The notes below the pieces were generated by a model that worked only from the letters and a program-made list of their open reading frames with translations, made no database searches and had not been told where the DNA came from. This document shows positions 28,650 through 36,315 of a DNA stretch of 36,315 nt, piece by piece; within the stretch, counting starts at the first letter, position 1, and every line of letters starts with the position of its first letter. The translations under genes were made by a program, and so were the position numbers. This stretch comes from Xanthobacteraceae bacterium (GTDB lineage Bacteria; Pseudomonadota; Alphaproteobacteria; Rhizobiales; Xanthobacteraceae): positions 179,499 to 215,813 of the forward strand of contig JALHLQ010000004.1 in the NCBI GenBank assembly GCA_022844485.1. Direction: 5' to 3'.

Positions 28650-29816
28650 ATGCGGCCTCTTCCTCCCATGGGTTTCGGTTTGGGCTTTTCGGGGCGGCTG
28701 GCCTGGCTTTACGCGGCGATCTTCATCACCGGCGGCTTCCAGCTGCCGTTTTTCCCGGTCTGGCTGAAAGCCAAGGGCCTGGACGCAGGCGAAATCGGCC
28801 TGGTGCTGGCCGCGCCGATGATCGTGCGCGTGCTGGCGATACCGGTGGCGACGCGGGCGGCCGACCGGCGCGATGCGCTCCGCGAGGCCATCGTCGTGGC
28901 GAGCTGCCTGAGCGTCTTCGGCTACCTGCTGGTCGGGCTTGCCGACGGCTTCCTCGCCATCATCGCCGCTTTTGCGCTGGCTTCGATTGCCTACACGCCG
29001 ATCATGCCGCTGACCGAGACCTACGCGCTCAAGGGACTGGCGGCGCGCGGGCGGGCTTATGGGCCGGTGCGGCTGTGGGGCTCGGCCGCCTTCATCGGCG
29101 GGACGTTTCTGGCCGGCTTTGCCGCCGACGTCATGCCGGCGCGCAATCTGATCTGGCCGATCCTCGCCGGCACGGCGATCGTGGCGCTGAGCGCGCTCAT
29201 GCTGGCGCCGCTCGGCGCGGCCGGCGCGCGCGCCGAGCATCCGCCGCCGCCCAAGGCGCTGCTGCGCGATCCGGTCTTTCTCGCGGTGCTGGCGGCGGCA
29301 AGCCTGATCCAGGCGAGCCATGCCTTCTACTACGGCTTCTCGGCATTAGCCTGGGGCGCGCAAGGGTATGACGGCACGGCCATCGCCGCGCTATGGGGTC
29401 TGGGCGTCGTGGCCGAGATCGTGCTGTTCGCCTATTCAGGACGGCTGCGCCTGTCGCCCGCGATGCTGCTCATGCTGGGCGCGCTCGGCGGCGCATTGCG
29501 CTGGACCGCGATGGCCTTCGATCCGCCGGCGCTCGCGCTGCCGTTCCTGCAACTGCTGCATGCGCTGTCCTTCGGCGCCAGCCATCTCGGCGCGCTCGCC
29601 TTCCTGCAACGGCATGCGCCGCCCGGGCAAAGCGCGACCGCGCAAGGCTATCTGGCGATCGCCATGGGCGCGGTAATGGCGGCGGCGACCGGCCTGTCCG
29701 GCATGCTGTTCGAGATCTTCGGCAGCCTGAGCTACGCGGCGATGGCGCTAGCGGCGATAGCTGGCGGCGCTGGCGGGCTCATAGCGCACCGGGCGGGGCG
29801 CGTAGCGACGCTCTGA
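28650..29816 (+). CDS. MFS transporter, PPP/HcaT-like family
   Basis: A 388-residue inner-membrane protein with about 12 predicted membrane helices. Signatures of the phenylpropionate-permease-like MFS group: WLYAAIFITGGFQLPFFPVWLKAKGLDAGEIGLVLAAP near the start, MPLTETYAL in helix 4, and YGPVRLWGSAAFIGG. The loop between helices 2 and 3 holds the RAADRRDALREA MFS motif. Substrate unknown. The 3' end overlaps the converging gene by 69 bases. The start ATG at 28650 is conventional but has a weak RBS; an ATG at 28668 is an alternative. Confidence 0.85.
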   Translation: MRPLPPMGFGLGFSGRLAWLYAAIFITGGFQLPFFPVWLKAKGLDAGEIGLVLAAPMIVRVLAIPVATRAADRRDALREAIVVASCLSVFGYLLVGLADGFLAIIAAFALASIAYTPIMPLTETYALKGLAARGRAYGPVRLWGSAAFIGGTFLAGFAADVMPARNLIWPILAGTAIVALSALMLAPLGAAGARAEHPPPPKALLRDPVFLAVLAAASLIQASHAFYYGFSALAWGAQGYDGTAIAALWGLGVVAEIVLFAYSGRLRLSPAMLLMLGALGGALRWTAMAFDPPALALPFLQLLHALSFGASHLGALAFLQRHAPPGQSATAQGYLAIAMGAVMAAATGLSGMLFEIFGSLSYAAMALAAIAGGAGGLIAHRAGRVATL

Positions 29817-30275
29817 TTTGGCCTGCGAGCGCGTCGCCGCCGGCTGCGTGCAGTTCGGGACGAAGCGCGCGAGCTCGCGGCCTTCGAGGAAGATCATCTT
29901 GCGCGAGAGGCCGCCGCGGCTCTTGATCCAGCTCCGCACGGTCGCGGGGTAGATGTTCCAGAGCGCCTGCGTGCCCATCGGGCTGGTGATCGGCTTGCCT
30001 TCCGAGTCCGGCATCCACGCCGCATGAAAGCCGAGCCGCGCCCGCCCGGTCGCGCACATGCGGCTCTTGGGAATGACGCCGAGCACGATCGTGCAGGCGG
30101 ACAGGCAATTGCCGTCGATGATGACGCGCTCGCCGGACGAGCGCAGCATGGAGAAGGCTTGCAGGTAGTGGCCGATCTGGCCGCCGCGGTCCTCGGCAAT
30201 GCGCATCGCAGCCGATGCCGGCAGGATCCCCGACACGAGCACGGCCGCAGCCAGCAGCGAGCTCCTAAAACGCAT
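29748..30275 (-). CDS. Periplasmic ClpP/SppA-like hypothetical protein
   Basis: A 175-residue exported protein. ATG 30275 gives a clean signal peptide (MRFRSSLLAAAVLVSGILPASA). The mature chain has ERVIIDGNCLSACTIVLGVI and ARLGFHAAW, the pattern of small periplasmic proteins with a ClpP/crotonase-like fold (COG3904-type), in which Ser of CLSAC would be the nucleophile (inference). Four cysteines are visible, two of them in CLSAC. The tail (QAKSERRYAPRPVRYEP) is basic. The frame is open to 30326, but the added residues lack a signal peptide. The last 69 bases overlap the MFS gene tail to tail. Confidence 0.7.
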   Translation of the reverse strand: MRFRSSLLAAAVLVSGILPASAAMRIAEDRGGQIGHYLQAFSMLRSSGERVIIDGNCLSACTIVLGVIPKSRMCATGRARLGFHAAWMPDSEGKPITSPMGTQALWNIYPATVRSWIKSRGGLSRKMIFLEGRELARFVPNCTQPAATRSQAKSERRYAPRPVRYEPASAASYRR

Positions 30276-30487
30276 GACCCCCGTCCCCCGTCCAAGGTGG
30301 ACCGCGCCTTCCCGGCGGCTTCCCACCTTGCCAGAAGTCTAGGCGATCGGGCGGCCGGCGGAAAGGTTTGGTTAACCAAAAGAGAGGCACAATTCGTGAA
30401 CAAATTCAGGCGTTTGCACCGATGCCCGGTGGAAAACGTGAGTTCCGCGGGTGCGCAACCGCCGGATGAAGGGGCATGCGGAGGGAA

Positions 30488-30700
30488 TCAGTGAACCTTG
30501 CCGGCATGCGCGGCCGGGTTTTCGGCCGCTACGGCGGCAGCGGCGCGGGTGCAGTCGTCGGCGAGCCGGCCGAACTGCACGGCGACGTCCTCGCGCCAAC
30601 TCACCTCGGCGATCTGCCGGCAGAGGCGGGCATGGGCGAGCAGACGCTGCGCAATCTTCGACGTGTCGGCCACGGTCTCGTCACGGAGTTGAGGAGCCAT
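30488..30700 (-). CDS. Small conserved helical protein (70 aa)
   Basis: MAPQLRDETVADTSKIAQRL then LAHARLCRQIAEVSWREDVAVQFGRLADDCTRAA: a two-helix pattern I recognise as a common rhizobial small protein, related in style to the gene at 7812-8018. AGGAAG lies six bases before the ATG. No signal or membrane segment. Function unknown. Confidence 0.65.
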   Translation of the reverse strand: MAPQLRDETVADTSKIAQRLLAHARLCRQIAEVSWREDVAVQFGRLADDCTRAAAAVAAENPAAHAGKVH

Positions 30701-30748
30701 GGCGGCTTCCTAGGTGCAACCGGGCCTTGCCGCCTTGATGAAGGTCAA

Positions 30749-31750
30749 TCAACCCCACAATTCCGGGCGCGGCGGAGCGACCTGGCTACCGTCATAGGTA
30801 AGCCCGTGTTCGCGGTCGCGCGCCAGCAGCAATGGACCGTCGAGATCGACGAAGCGCGCGGCTTGCGCCAGCAGCATCGCCGGCGCCATGGATAGCGACG
30901 TCGCGACCATGCACCCCGCCATGATGACGAGCCCGCGCCGCTCGGCCTCGCGCGCCATGGCGAGCGCTTCCGTGAGCCCGCCGGCCTTGTCGAGCTTGAC
31001 GTTGACCGCGTCGTATTTGCCGGCGAGCGCGGCGAGCGAGGAGCGGTCGTGCGCACTCTCGTCGGCGCAGACCGGAATCGCGCGCGCGATCGACGCAAGC
31101 GCACCGTCTTTCCCCTCCGGCAAAGGCTGCTCGATCAGCGCCACGCCGGCCGCGGCGCAGGCGGCAAGATTTTGCCCGAGGTTGGCGGCGGTCCAGCCTT
31201 CATTGGCGTCGACGATCAAGGTGCTTTTCGGCGCGGCGGCGCGCACGGCGGCGATGCGCGCGGGGTCCTCGCCGTCGTCGCCGCCGAGCTTGATCTTCAG
31301 GAGTTCGCGGTGGGCGACTTTGACCGTGGCTTGCGCCATGGCCGCGGGCGCGGCGAGTGAAATGGTGTAGGCGGTGGTGAGCGGGTGGGGGGCGGGGAGG
31401 CCGGCCAGTTCATGCACAGGCTTGCCGCTCTGCTTGGCCGCGAGGTCCCAGAAGGCGCAGTCGAGCGCATTGCGCGCGGCGCCTGCCGGCATCGCTGCCT
31501 GCAATGCCTCCCGTGACAGGCCGGCCGCCAGCCGCGGCCGCATCGCCTCGATCGCCCCCGTCACAGTGTCCACGCTCTCGCCGTAACGGGCGTAAGGCAC
31601 GCATTCGCCGCGCCCGCGCGCCTTGCCGTCCGACACTTCGGCGACCACCACGATGGCCTCCGTCTTGGCGCCGCGGCTGATGGTGAAGGAACCCGCGATC
31701 GGCCAGCGCTCGATGGCGACTTTGAGGGTCAAAGGGCTGGGGATATCCAT
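30749..31750 (-). CDS. dgcA: Enolase-superfamily dipeptide epimerase / N-acetyl-D-Glu racemase-type (DgcA)
   Basis: A 333-residue member of the muconate-lactonising subgroup. Catalytic Lys152 and Lys154 are in LLKIKLGG; the metal ligands are Asp181 (VDANEGW), Glu207 (LIEQPLP) and Asp230 (CADES); Lys252 is the opposite base (VNVKLDKAGG). This arrangement fits L-Ala-D/L-Glu epimerases and the N-acetyl-D-glutamate racemase DgcA of alphaproteobacteria; the exact substrate, and therefore the symbol, is probable rather than proven. The DgcN partner is not in the window. It is divergent from the Mla operon, with 133 bases between. Confidence 0.85.
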   Translation of the reverse strand: MDIPSPLTLKVAIERWPIAGSFTISRGAKTEAIVVVAEVSDGKARGRGECVPYARYGESVDTVTGAIEAMRPRLAAGLSREALQAAMPAGAARNALDCAFWDLAAKQSGKPVHELAGLPAPHPLTTAYTISLAAPAAMAQATVKVAHRELLKIKLGGDDGEDPARIAAVRAAAPKSTLIVDANEGWTAANLGQNLAACAAAGVALIEQPLPEGKDGALASIARAIPVCADESAHDRSSLAALAGKYDAVNVKLDKAGGLTEALAMAREAERRGLVIMAGCMVATSLSMAPAMLLAQAARFVDLDGPLLLARDREHGLTYDGSQVAPPRPELWG

Positions 31751-31883
31751 GGCTTAGGCTTGAGGCCACGCCCTCGACAGGGCCGTGTGCCTGGGTCAAG
31801 TTGGTGGCCGAAAGGCTGACTCGGGCGTTGAGACGCAGGATGCCCGAACTCGCCCAGATTCGCATGACTATTCCAGGTGACAC

Positions 31884-33020
31884 GTGAGCCGCGAAACATT
31901 GCTCGACGAGGTCACGGCCGGCCGCGACGAGGTCACGCTCGCCGGCGCCGGCGCCTGGACGGCTCAGAACGCGCGCCGGCTGGAGCAGCAGGTGGACGGC
32001 GCCGCGCGCCGCCACCGCGCCGCCAAGCGCGCCGTCATCGACATGGGCAAGGTCGAGCGGCTCGACACCTTCGGCGCCTGGCTGCTGGAGCGGCTGGTGC
32101 GGGCCTTATCCACGCGCGGCGCCGAGACCAAAGTGGTCGGGCTGAAGGAGGACTATCGCGCGCTGATGGACGAGCTGCACAGCGTCAAGCTCGAGCAGAT
32201 CGTAGCGGAGCGGCCGAACCCCATCATGTATGCGCTCGGCTCGATCGGGCGCAGCATCGTGTCGGTCGGCAACTCCTTCGGCGCCATGGTCAACATGCTG
32301 GGCGCGCTCGCCGTCGCGCTCGTGCGCGTCGTGCCCAACCCGCGCCGCTTCCGTTTCACCTCGCTGATCCATCAACTCGACAACGTCGCCTGGCGCGGCG
32401 TGCCGATCATCCTGCTGATCACGTTCCTGGTCGGCGCCATCATCGCGCAGCAAGGCATCTTTCACTTCCGCAAGTTCGGCGCCGACATTTACGTCGTCGA
32501 CATGATCGGCATCCTGGTGTTGCGCGAACTGGGCGTGCTGATCGTCTGCATCATGGTGGCCGGCCGCTCCGGCAGCGCCTACACCGCCGAGCTCGGCTCC
32601 ATGAAGATGCGCGAGGAGATCGACGCGCTGCGCACCATGGGCTTCGACCCGGTCGAGATACTCATTTTGCCGCGCATCCTGGCGCTGATCATCGGCGTGC
32701 CGATCCTCACCTTCCTCGGCTCGATGGCGGCGCTCTACGGCGGCGGGCTGGTGGCCTGGCTCTACGGCGGCATCGATCCCGACATCTTCCTGTCGCGCCT
32801 GAAGGAAGCGATCGCGCTCAACACCTTCCAGGTCGGCATGATCAAGGCGCCGTTCATGGCGCTGGTGATCGGCGTGGTGGCCTCGGTGGAGGGCCTGGCG
32901 GTGAAGGGCTCCTCGGAATCGCTTGGCCTGCAAACGACCGCCTCGGTGGTGGAGGCGATCTTCCTGGTGATCGTGCTCGACGGCTTCTTCGCCATCTTCT
33001 TCGCCTCGATCGGGATGTGA
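31884..33020 (+). CDS. mlaE: MlaE-type ABC transporter permease with N-terminal STAS domain
   Basis: A 378-residue inner-membrane permease of phospholipid transport. Residues 1-110 are a STAS-like domain (LAGAGAWTAQNARRLE ... AVIDMGKVERLDTFGAWLLERL), which in other Mla systems is the separate MlaB subunit; here it is fused. Residues about 125-378 form the MlaE fold with VGAIIAQQGIFHFRKFGA, VLRELGVLIVCIMVAGRSGSAYTAELGSMK, and EEIDALRTMGFDP. GTG start at 31884 with AGGTG upstream. It is the first gene of the Mla operon. Confidence 0.93.
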   Translation: MSRETLLDEVTAGRDEVTLAGAGAWTAQNARRLEQQVDGAARRHRAAKRAVIDMGKVERLDTFGAWLLERLVRALSTRGAETKVVGLKEDYRALMDELHSVKLEQIVAERPNPIMYALGSIGRSIVSVGNSFGAMVNMLGALAVALVRVVPNPRRFRFTSLIHQLDNVAWRGVPIILLITFLVGAIIAQQGIFHFRKFGADIYVVDMIGILVLRELGVLIVCIMVAGRSGSAYTAELGSMKMREEIDALRTMGFDPVEILILPRILALIIGVPILTFLGSMAALYGGGLVAWLYGGIDPDIFLSRLKEAIALNTFQVGMIKAPFMALVIGVVASVEGLAVKGSSESLGLQTTASVVEAIFLVIVLDGFFAIFFASIGM

Positions 33021-33023
33021 GCG

Positions 33024-33851
33024 ATGGCAGGCACGAACGGAAAGTCGAACGGCAAGGAGACGATCATCGAGGTGCGCGACGTGGTCGTCGGTTTCGGCAC
33101 GCACATCGTGCTCAAAGGAGCCGATCTCGACGTTTACCGCGGCGAGATCCTCGGCTTCGTCGGCGGCTCCGGCGCCGGCAAATCGGTGCTGATGCGCACC
33201 ATCATCGGGCTGATCCCCAAGCGTGCCGGCACCATCAAGGTGTTCGGCCAGGACATGGGCGCGGCGAGCGACGAGGAACGGCGCGCGGTGGAGCGGCGCT
33301 GGGGCGTGCTGTTCCAGCAGGGCGCCCTGTTTTCGTCGCTGTCGGTGCGGGAGAACCTGCAATTCCCGATGCGCGAGTATCTCAAGCTGCCGCAGCGGCT
33401 GATGGACGAGATGGCGCTGGCCAAGCTCGAAATGGTCGGCCTCGACGGCGGCGTGCTGGAGAAATTCCCGTCCGAACTGTCGGGCGGCATGACCAAGCGC
33501 GTGGCGCTGGCCCGTGCGCTGGCGCTCGACCCGGAAATCGTCTTCCTCGACGAGCCGACCTCGGGCCTCGACCCGATCGGCGCCGGCGATTTCGACACCC
33601 TGATCGCCACCTTGCAGCGAACTTTGGGCATCACCGTTTTCATGGTAACCCACGACCTCGACAGCCTGCACACGGTCTGCGACCGGATCGCGGTGCTGGC
33701 CGACGGCAAGGTGATCGCCGCGGGAACCATGGACACCATGCTGGCCTCGACGCACCCCTGGCTGCGCGCCTATTTCCACGGCAAACGCTCGCGTGCCGAG
33801 CCGCGGCCGGCGAAGGGCCATGCGGCGCCGCCGCCCGGGGGCCCGGTTTAG
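33024..33851 (+). CDS. mlaF: MlaF-type ABC transporter ATPase
   Basis: A 275-residue ATPase. Walker A GGSGAGKS (47-54), Q-loop Gln98 (VLFQQGALFSSL), ABC signature LSGGM (152-156), Walker B VFLDEP (173-178) and H-loop His210 are all intact. The QGALF-S(L/M)-V-EN pattern is typical of Mla ATPases. The start follows the permease stop by 3 bases. A basic, Pro-rich tail (HGKRSRAEPRPAKGHAAPP) extends past the domain. Confidence 0.95.
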   Translation: MAGTNGKSNGKETIIEVRDVVVGFGTHIVLKGADLDVYRGEILGFVGGSGAGKSVLMRTIIGLIPKRAGTIKVFGQDMGAASDEERRAVERRWGVLFQQGALFSSLSVRENLQFPMREYLKLPQRLMDEMALAKLEMVGLDGGVLEKFPSELSGGMTKRVALARALALDPEIVFLDEPTSGLDPIGAGDFDTLIATLQRTLGITVFMVTHDLDSLHTVCDRIAVLADGKVIAAGTMDTMLASTHPWLRAYFHGKRSRAEPRPAKGHAAPPPGGPV

Positions 33852-33917
33852 GACATGATTGTGCGTGAGACGAAAAGCGGTTGTCGGGCGTTGAAGCGGG
33901 TCTGACGGGAGCCGGCG

Positions 33918-34784
33918 ATGGAAACCAAGGCGAATTATGTTGTGATCGGCGTGTTCACGCTGGCCGTGGTGGTCGGCGTGTTCGGCTTCGTCTACTGGTT
34001 CCAGAACATCGGCGGCACCGGCGAGCGCGCCTTCTACCGCGTCGTGTTCGACGGCTCGGTCTCCGGCCTGCGCACCGGCGGAACGGTGCTTTTCAACGGC
34101 ATTCGCGTCGGCGAGGTCACCGACCTCAAGCTCAACCCGGACAGGCCGCAGCAGGTGATCGCCACCATCTCGGTCGACAAGTCGGTGGCGGTGCGGCCCG
34201 ACACCCAGATCAGCATGGAGTTCCAGGGTCTGACCGGCATCGCCTCGCTGTCGCTCAAGGGCGGCAGCCCGCAACTGGCGGCGCTGGTCGGATCGAAGGA
34301 GAACCCGCCGGTGCTGATTGCGCCGCCGGGCGCCACGCAGGACGTGACGCAGGCCGCGCGCGACGTGATGCGCAAGCTGCAGGAGTTCATCGAGGAGAAC
34401 CAGAAGAGCTTCCACAGTGCGCTCGACAACATCGACAAGTTCTCCGGCGCGCTGGCGCGCAACTCGGACCGCATCGACCGCATAGCGGAAGGCCTTCAGA
34501 ATCTCACCGGCGGCGCCGACGGCAAGAGCGGCGAGATCGCCGAGGCGGCGCGCTCGATCAAGACTTTGGCCGAGCATCTCGACGCCCGCACCGCGGAGAT
34601 CTCGGCCGGCATCAACCGGCTCTCGTCGGCCGGCACCAAGGAACTCCAGTCGCTGTCGTCGAACGCGCAGCGCACGTTGAACACCATCGACCGCGCGGTG
34701 CAGAACATCGACAAGAATCCGAGCCGGCTGATCTGGGGCGGCAGCGGCGGCGGCTCGCTGCCGGAATACAACGGGCGGCGCTAG
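33918..34784 (+). CDS. mlaD: MlaD-type MCE-domain lipid-binding protein
   Basis: A 288-residue inner-membrane-anchored protein: one N-terminal membrane helix (about 8-28), then the MCE domain (about 40-120: YRVVFDGSVSGLRTGGTVLFNGIRVGEVTDLKL ... ITGIASLSLKGG), and a long helical stretch (about 145-270) that would extend through the periplasm. The MCE ring carries lipids between membranes. GGGAG lies just before the ATG. It is the third gene of the operon, after a 66-base gap. Confidence 0.93.
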   Translation: METKANYVVIGVFTLAVVVGVFGFVYWFQNIGGTGERAFYRVVFDGSVSGLRTGGTVLFNGIRVGEVTDLKLNPDRPQQVIATISVDKSVAVRPDTQISMEFQGLTGIASLSLKGGSPQLAALVGSKENPPVLIAPPGATQDVTQAARDVMRKLQEFIEENQKSFHSALDNIDKFSGALARNSDRIDRIAEGLQNLTGGADGKSGEIAEAARSIKTLAEHLDARTAEISAGINRLSSAGTKELQSLSSNAQRTLNTIDRAVQNIDKNPSRLIWGGSGGGSLPEYNGRR

Positions 34785-34967
34785 CGCCCCGAATCGGCTC
34801 CCCCGCGCGCGCCCTCGGGGAATGTGACAAGACGGACGGCGGGCTGGGGAACCGGTTGAGCTGGTGTCTTTTCCGCAAATTTATGCGCGAATCCCAGGGA
34901 TAATTCGGTTTTTCCCAGGTGGCGTGAAACTCTTGCCGGAATAGAATGTTCCAGCAAGGGCCTGTCT

Positions 34968-35627
34968 GTGCGGGTCGCGTCGGTGAGAAGGGGCTTGCGT
35001 CACGTGGGGCGTCGTCTGGGGCGTCATTCCCGAACATTGTTTGCCGCGACCGCCGTCCTCATAGGGCTGGCGCTCGGCGGCTGTTCGAGCGTGGGCGGGC
35101 TTTTCGCCAAGGCGCCGGCCACCGCCTATAACCTCTCCGCCGCCAAGGACTTCCCGAAACGCGCGCGCGCGGCGCGTGGGCAGCTGATCGTAGCCGAGCC
35201 GACTGCGCTCGGGCCTCATGATAGCGAGAAGATATTGGTGCGGCCGACGCCGTCCCAAGCGGCGACGCTCGGTGACGCGCAATGGGAAGAGCGCCTGCCC
35301 AAGCTCATGCAGGCGCGCCTCATTCAGTCCTTCGAGAATGCGAGCCGCCTGCGCGCTGTCGGCCGGCCGGCCGACAAGATCGCCACCGACTTTGTGCTGG
35401 TCAGCGAAGTGCGCGCCTTCGAGATCGCGGCCGCCGAAAGCGCCGCGGTGGTGGAGATTGCCGCCAAGATCGTGAACGAGCGCTCGGGCCGCATCATCGC
35501 GGCGCGCGTGATCCGCGCCACTGTGCCGACGCTCACGACGCAAGGGGCGGGCGCGGTCGAGGCGCTCAACGAGGCCTTCCAGAAGGCGGCGACCCAGCTC
35601 GTGCTGTGGGCGGAGAAGGTGGTATGA
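34968..35627 (+). CDS. ABC-type transport auxiliary lipoprotein (PqiC/DUF330-like)
   Basis: A 219-residue lipoprotein. The signal ends in the lipobox LALGGC (lipidated Cys39) after a long basic N terminus (RVASVRRGLRHVGRRLG). The mature domain (ATAYNLSAAKDFP ... LIVAEPTAL ... RPTPSQAATLGDAQWEERLPKLMQARLIQSFENA ... LVSEVRAFEI) matches the outer-membrane lipoprotein partner of MCE transporters. GTG start at 34968 with AAGGG 7 bases upstream. It lies 183 bases after mlaD, so it may have its own promoter. A palindromic element follows. Confidence 0.82.
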   Translation: MRVASVRRGLRHVGRRLGRHSRTLFAATAVLIGLALGGCSSVGGLFAKAPATAYNLSAAKDFPKRARAARGQLIVAEPTALGPHDSEKILVRPTPSQAATLGDAQWEERLPKLMQARLIQSFENASRLRAVGRPADKIATDFVLVSEVRAFEIAAAESAAVVEIAAKIVNERSGRIIAARVIRATVPTLTTQGAGAVEALNEAFQKAATQLVLWAEKVV

Positions 35628-35642
35628 TTTTTTCTTTTTTAC

Positions 35643-35772
35643 CACCCCCTGAAAGGGGAGGTCGATTGTCGTCGCGTAGCGACGGCAATCGGGTGGGGTC
35701 GATCGGCGCACATTCAGTGTGTGCGCAGGCAGTATGACCCCCTCCCTGACCCTCCCCCTTTCAGGGGGAGGG
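35643..35772. repeat. MITE-like intergenic element between converging genes
   Basis: The left arm (35643-35700: CACCCCCTGAAAGGGGAGG ...) holds an inner hairpin (GATTGTCGTCGCGTAGCGACGGCAATC, 27 bases in all with its loop) and the right arm (35736-35772) is the inverse of the outer part (CCTCCCCCTTTCAGGGGGAGG type). This is the same architecture as 24443-24551. It fills the space between the lipoprotein stop and the stop of the converging gene at 35783. Confidence 0.85.
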
Positions 35773-35782
35773 AATTGAGCGC

Positions 35783-36315
35783 TCAGTCGAACCTGCCGGC
35801 CGCGTGCGCCAGCATGGTGTAGACCTTGCCGGTCTCCGAGGTGAGGTAGGTACGCGCGACCACCTGGCCACGGTCGTCGCGCGAGACCTCGTCGAGCAGG
35901 CGCTCGAACTCGCCGATATAGCGGTCGACCGTCTGCTTGAACTCCTGGTCGCCGCGATACTTGCGGCGGATCTCGTCGAAGGCCTGCTGGCCCTGCAGCG
36001 TGTAGAGGCGGCGTGTGAACACGTTGCGCTCGCCGCGCTTGTAACGGTCCCACAGGTCGGCGGCCGCGTCGTGGTCGATCATGCGCGCAATGTCGACCGA
36101 CAGCGAGTCGAGCGACTCGATCGAGTGGCGCGGCTCGCGCGTGCTCGCGCGCGGCGTGTCACGCGCAGGCTCGCGCGCGGTTTCACGAGGCGTTTCGCCT
36201 TCCTCGCGCGAGGCGCGGCTGAGCAGGTCGGTGAGCCAGCCGCGGCCCGGCGGCGTCGGCGAAGCGGGCGCCGTCTCGGTCGCGCGGCGCGGCGCCGGCG
36301 CGAAATGCTCCGGCT
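35783..36315 (-). CDS. C-terminal part of a large conserved rhizobial protein (cut by the window edge)
   Basis: The frame is open without interruption to the last base of the window, so only the C-terminal 177 residues are seen. They start with a Pro/Ala/Arg/Glu-rich linker (about 60 residues) and end in a conserved domain: SIESLDSLSVDIARMIDHDAA, LWDRYKRGERNVFTRRLYTLQG, RTYLTSETGKVYTMLAHAAGRFD. I recognise this ending from large hypothetical proteins of Bradyrhizobium-like bacteria; function unknown. A Met at 36082 lies inside the conserved part and is not the true start. Confidence 0.8.
   Translation of the reverse strand, partial: PEHFAPAPRRATETAPASPTPPGRGWLTDLLSRASREEGETPRETAREPARDTPRASTREPRHSIESLDSLSVDIARMIDHDAAADLWDRYKRGERNVFTRRLYTLQGQQAFDEIRRKYRGDQEFKQTVDRYIGEFERLLDEVSRDDRGQVVARTYLTSETGKVYTMLAHAAGRFD

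Noticed and set aside
32106..34577. An 823-codon minus-strand frame opposite the Mla genes
   Set aside because: Rich in His, Asp, Arg and Ala with no fold signature, and antisense to three clear Mla genes. A GC-driven shadow.
35783..36082. A separate 99-residue gene starting at the Met at 36082
   Set aside because: The frame continues without a stop to the window edge and the conserved domain begins before that Met, so it is the end of a larger gene.

Overview
The window looks like chromosomal DNA of a GC-rich alphaproteobacterium of the order Hyphomicrobiales (Rhizobiales), probably near Bradyrhizobium, Pseudolabrys or Rhodoplanes. The clues are an Omp25/Omp31-type outer-membrane barrel, a DUF3551 protein, a PmtA-type phospholipid methyltransferase, many rhizobial small-protein families, and dense GC-rich palindromic intergenic repeats. 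The placement is from memory of protein families, not from a search.

Layout. 1-3.8 kb: thiD overlapping a Tat-exported TRAP solute-binding protein, a small membrane protein, an outer-membrane barrel and a small conserved protein; the barrel gene and the small gene each end in the same terminator sequence. 3.8-6.5 kb: a soluble PAS-PAS-histidine kinase-receiver hybrid and a YciE-type ferritin-like protein. 6.7-10.5 kb: about a dozen very small genes (zinc ribbons, PilZ-like, DUF3551, a diverged pair of ~80-residue paralogues, a zinc-ribbon remnant). 10.5-13.3 kb: a tandem 30-bp repeat, a decayed antitoxin pseudogene, then an AT-richer darT-darG toxin-antitoxin pair and a small basic protein. 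13.3-16.0 kb: an XRE antitoxin-like gene lying between two copies of the 5' region of a packaging gene, then small and large terminase genes, with no portal or capsid genes after them.

16.1-21.0 kb is the most unusual part: a compact island with a Vsr-type nicking endonuclease divergent from a three-gene translationally coupled operon. The operon encodes a C5 cytosine methyltransferase, a protein with two separate GHKL ATPase modules (one MORC/Hsp90/MutL-like, one histidine-kinase-like), and a partner with an enlarged receiver domain and a C-terminal region I do not recognise. I interpret it as a DNA-modification-linked two-component defence (conflict) system. GHKL-methyltransferase-Vsr associations have been described before, but no known named system is recognised here with confidence.

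21.1-36.3 kb returns to core-type genes: an FAH-family enzyme, a PilZ protein, an SDR lacking its usual catalytic Tyr/Lys, pmtA, a metallophosphoesterase with a glycosyltransferase (envelope lipid genes), threonine dehydratase, an MFS transporter, a ClpP-like periplasmic protein, an L-Ala-D/L-Glu epimerase-family enzyme, and a complete Mla-type lipid-transport operon (STAS-MlaE, MlaF, MlaD, PqiC-like lipoprotein). The right edge cuts a large conserved gene. Intergenic regions carry two families of palindromic elements; one shows clear compensatory changes in its hairpin stem.
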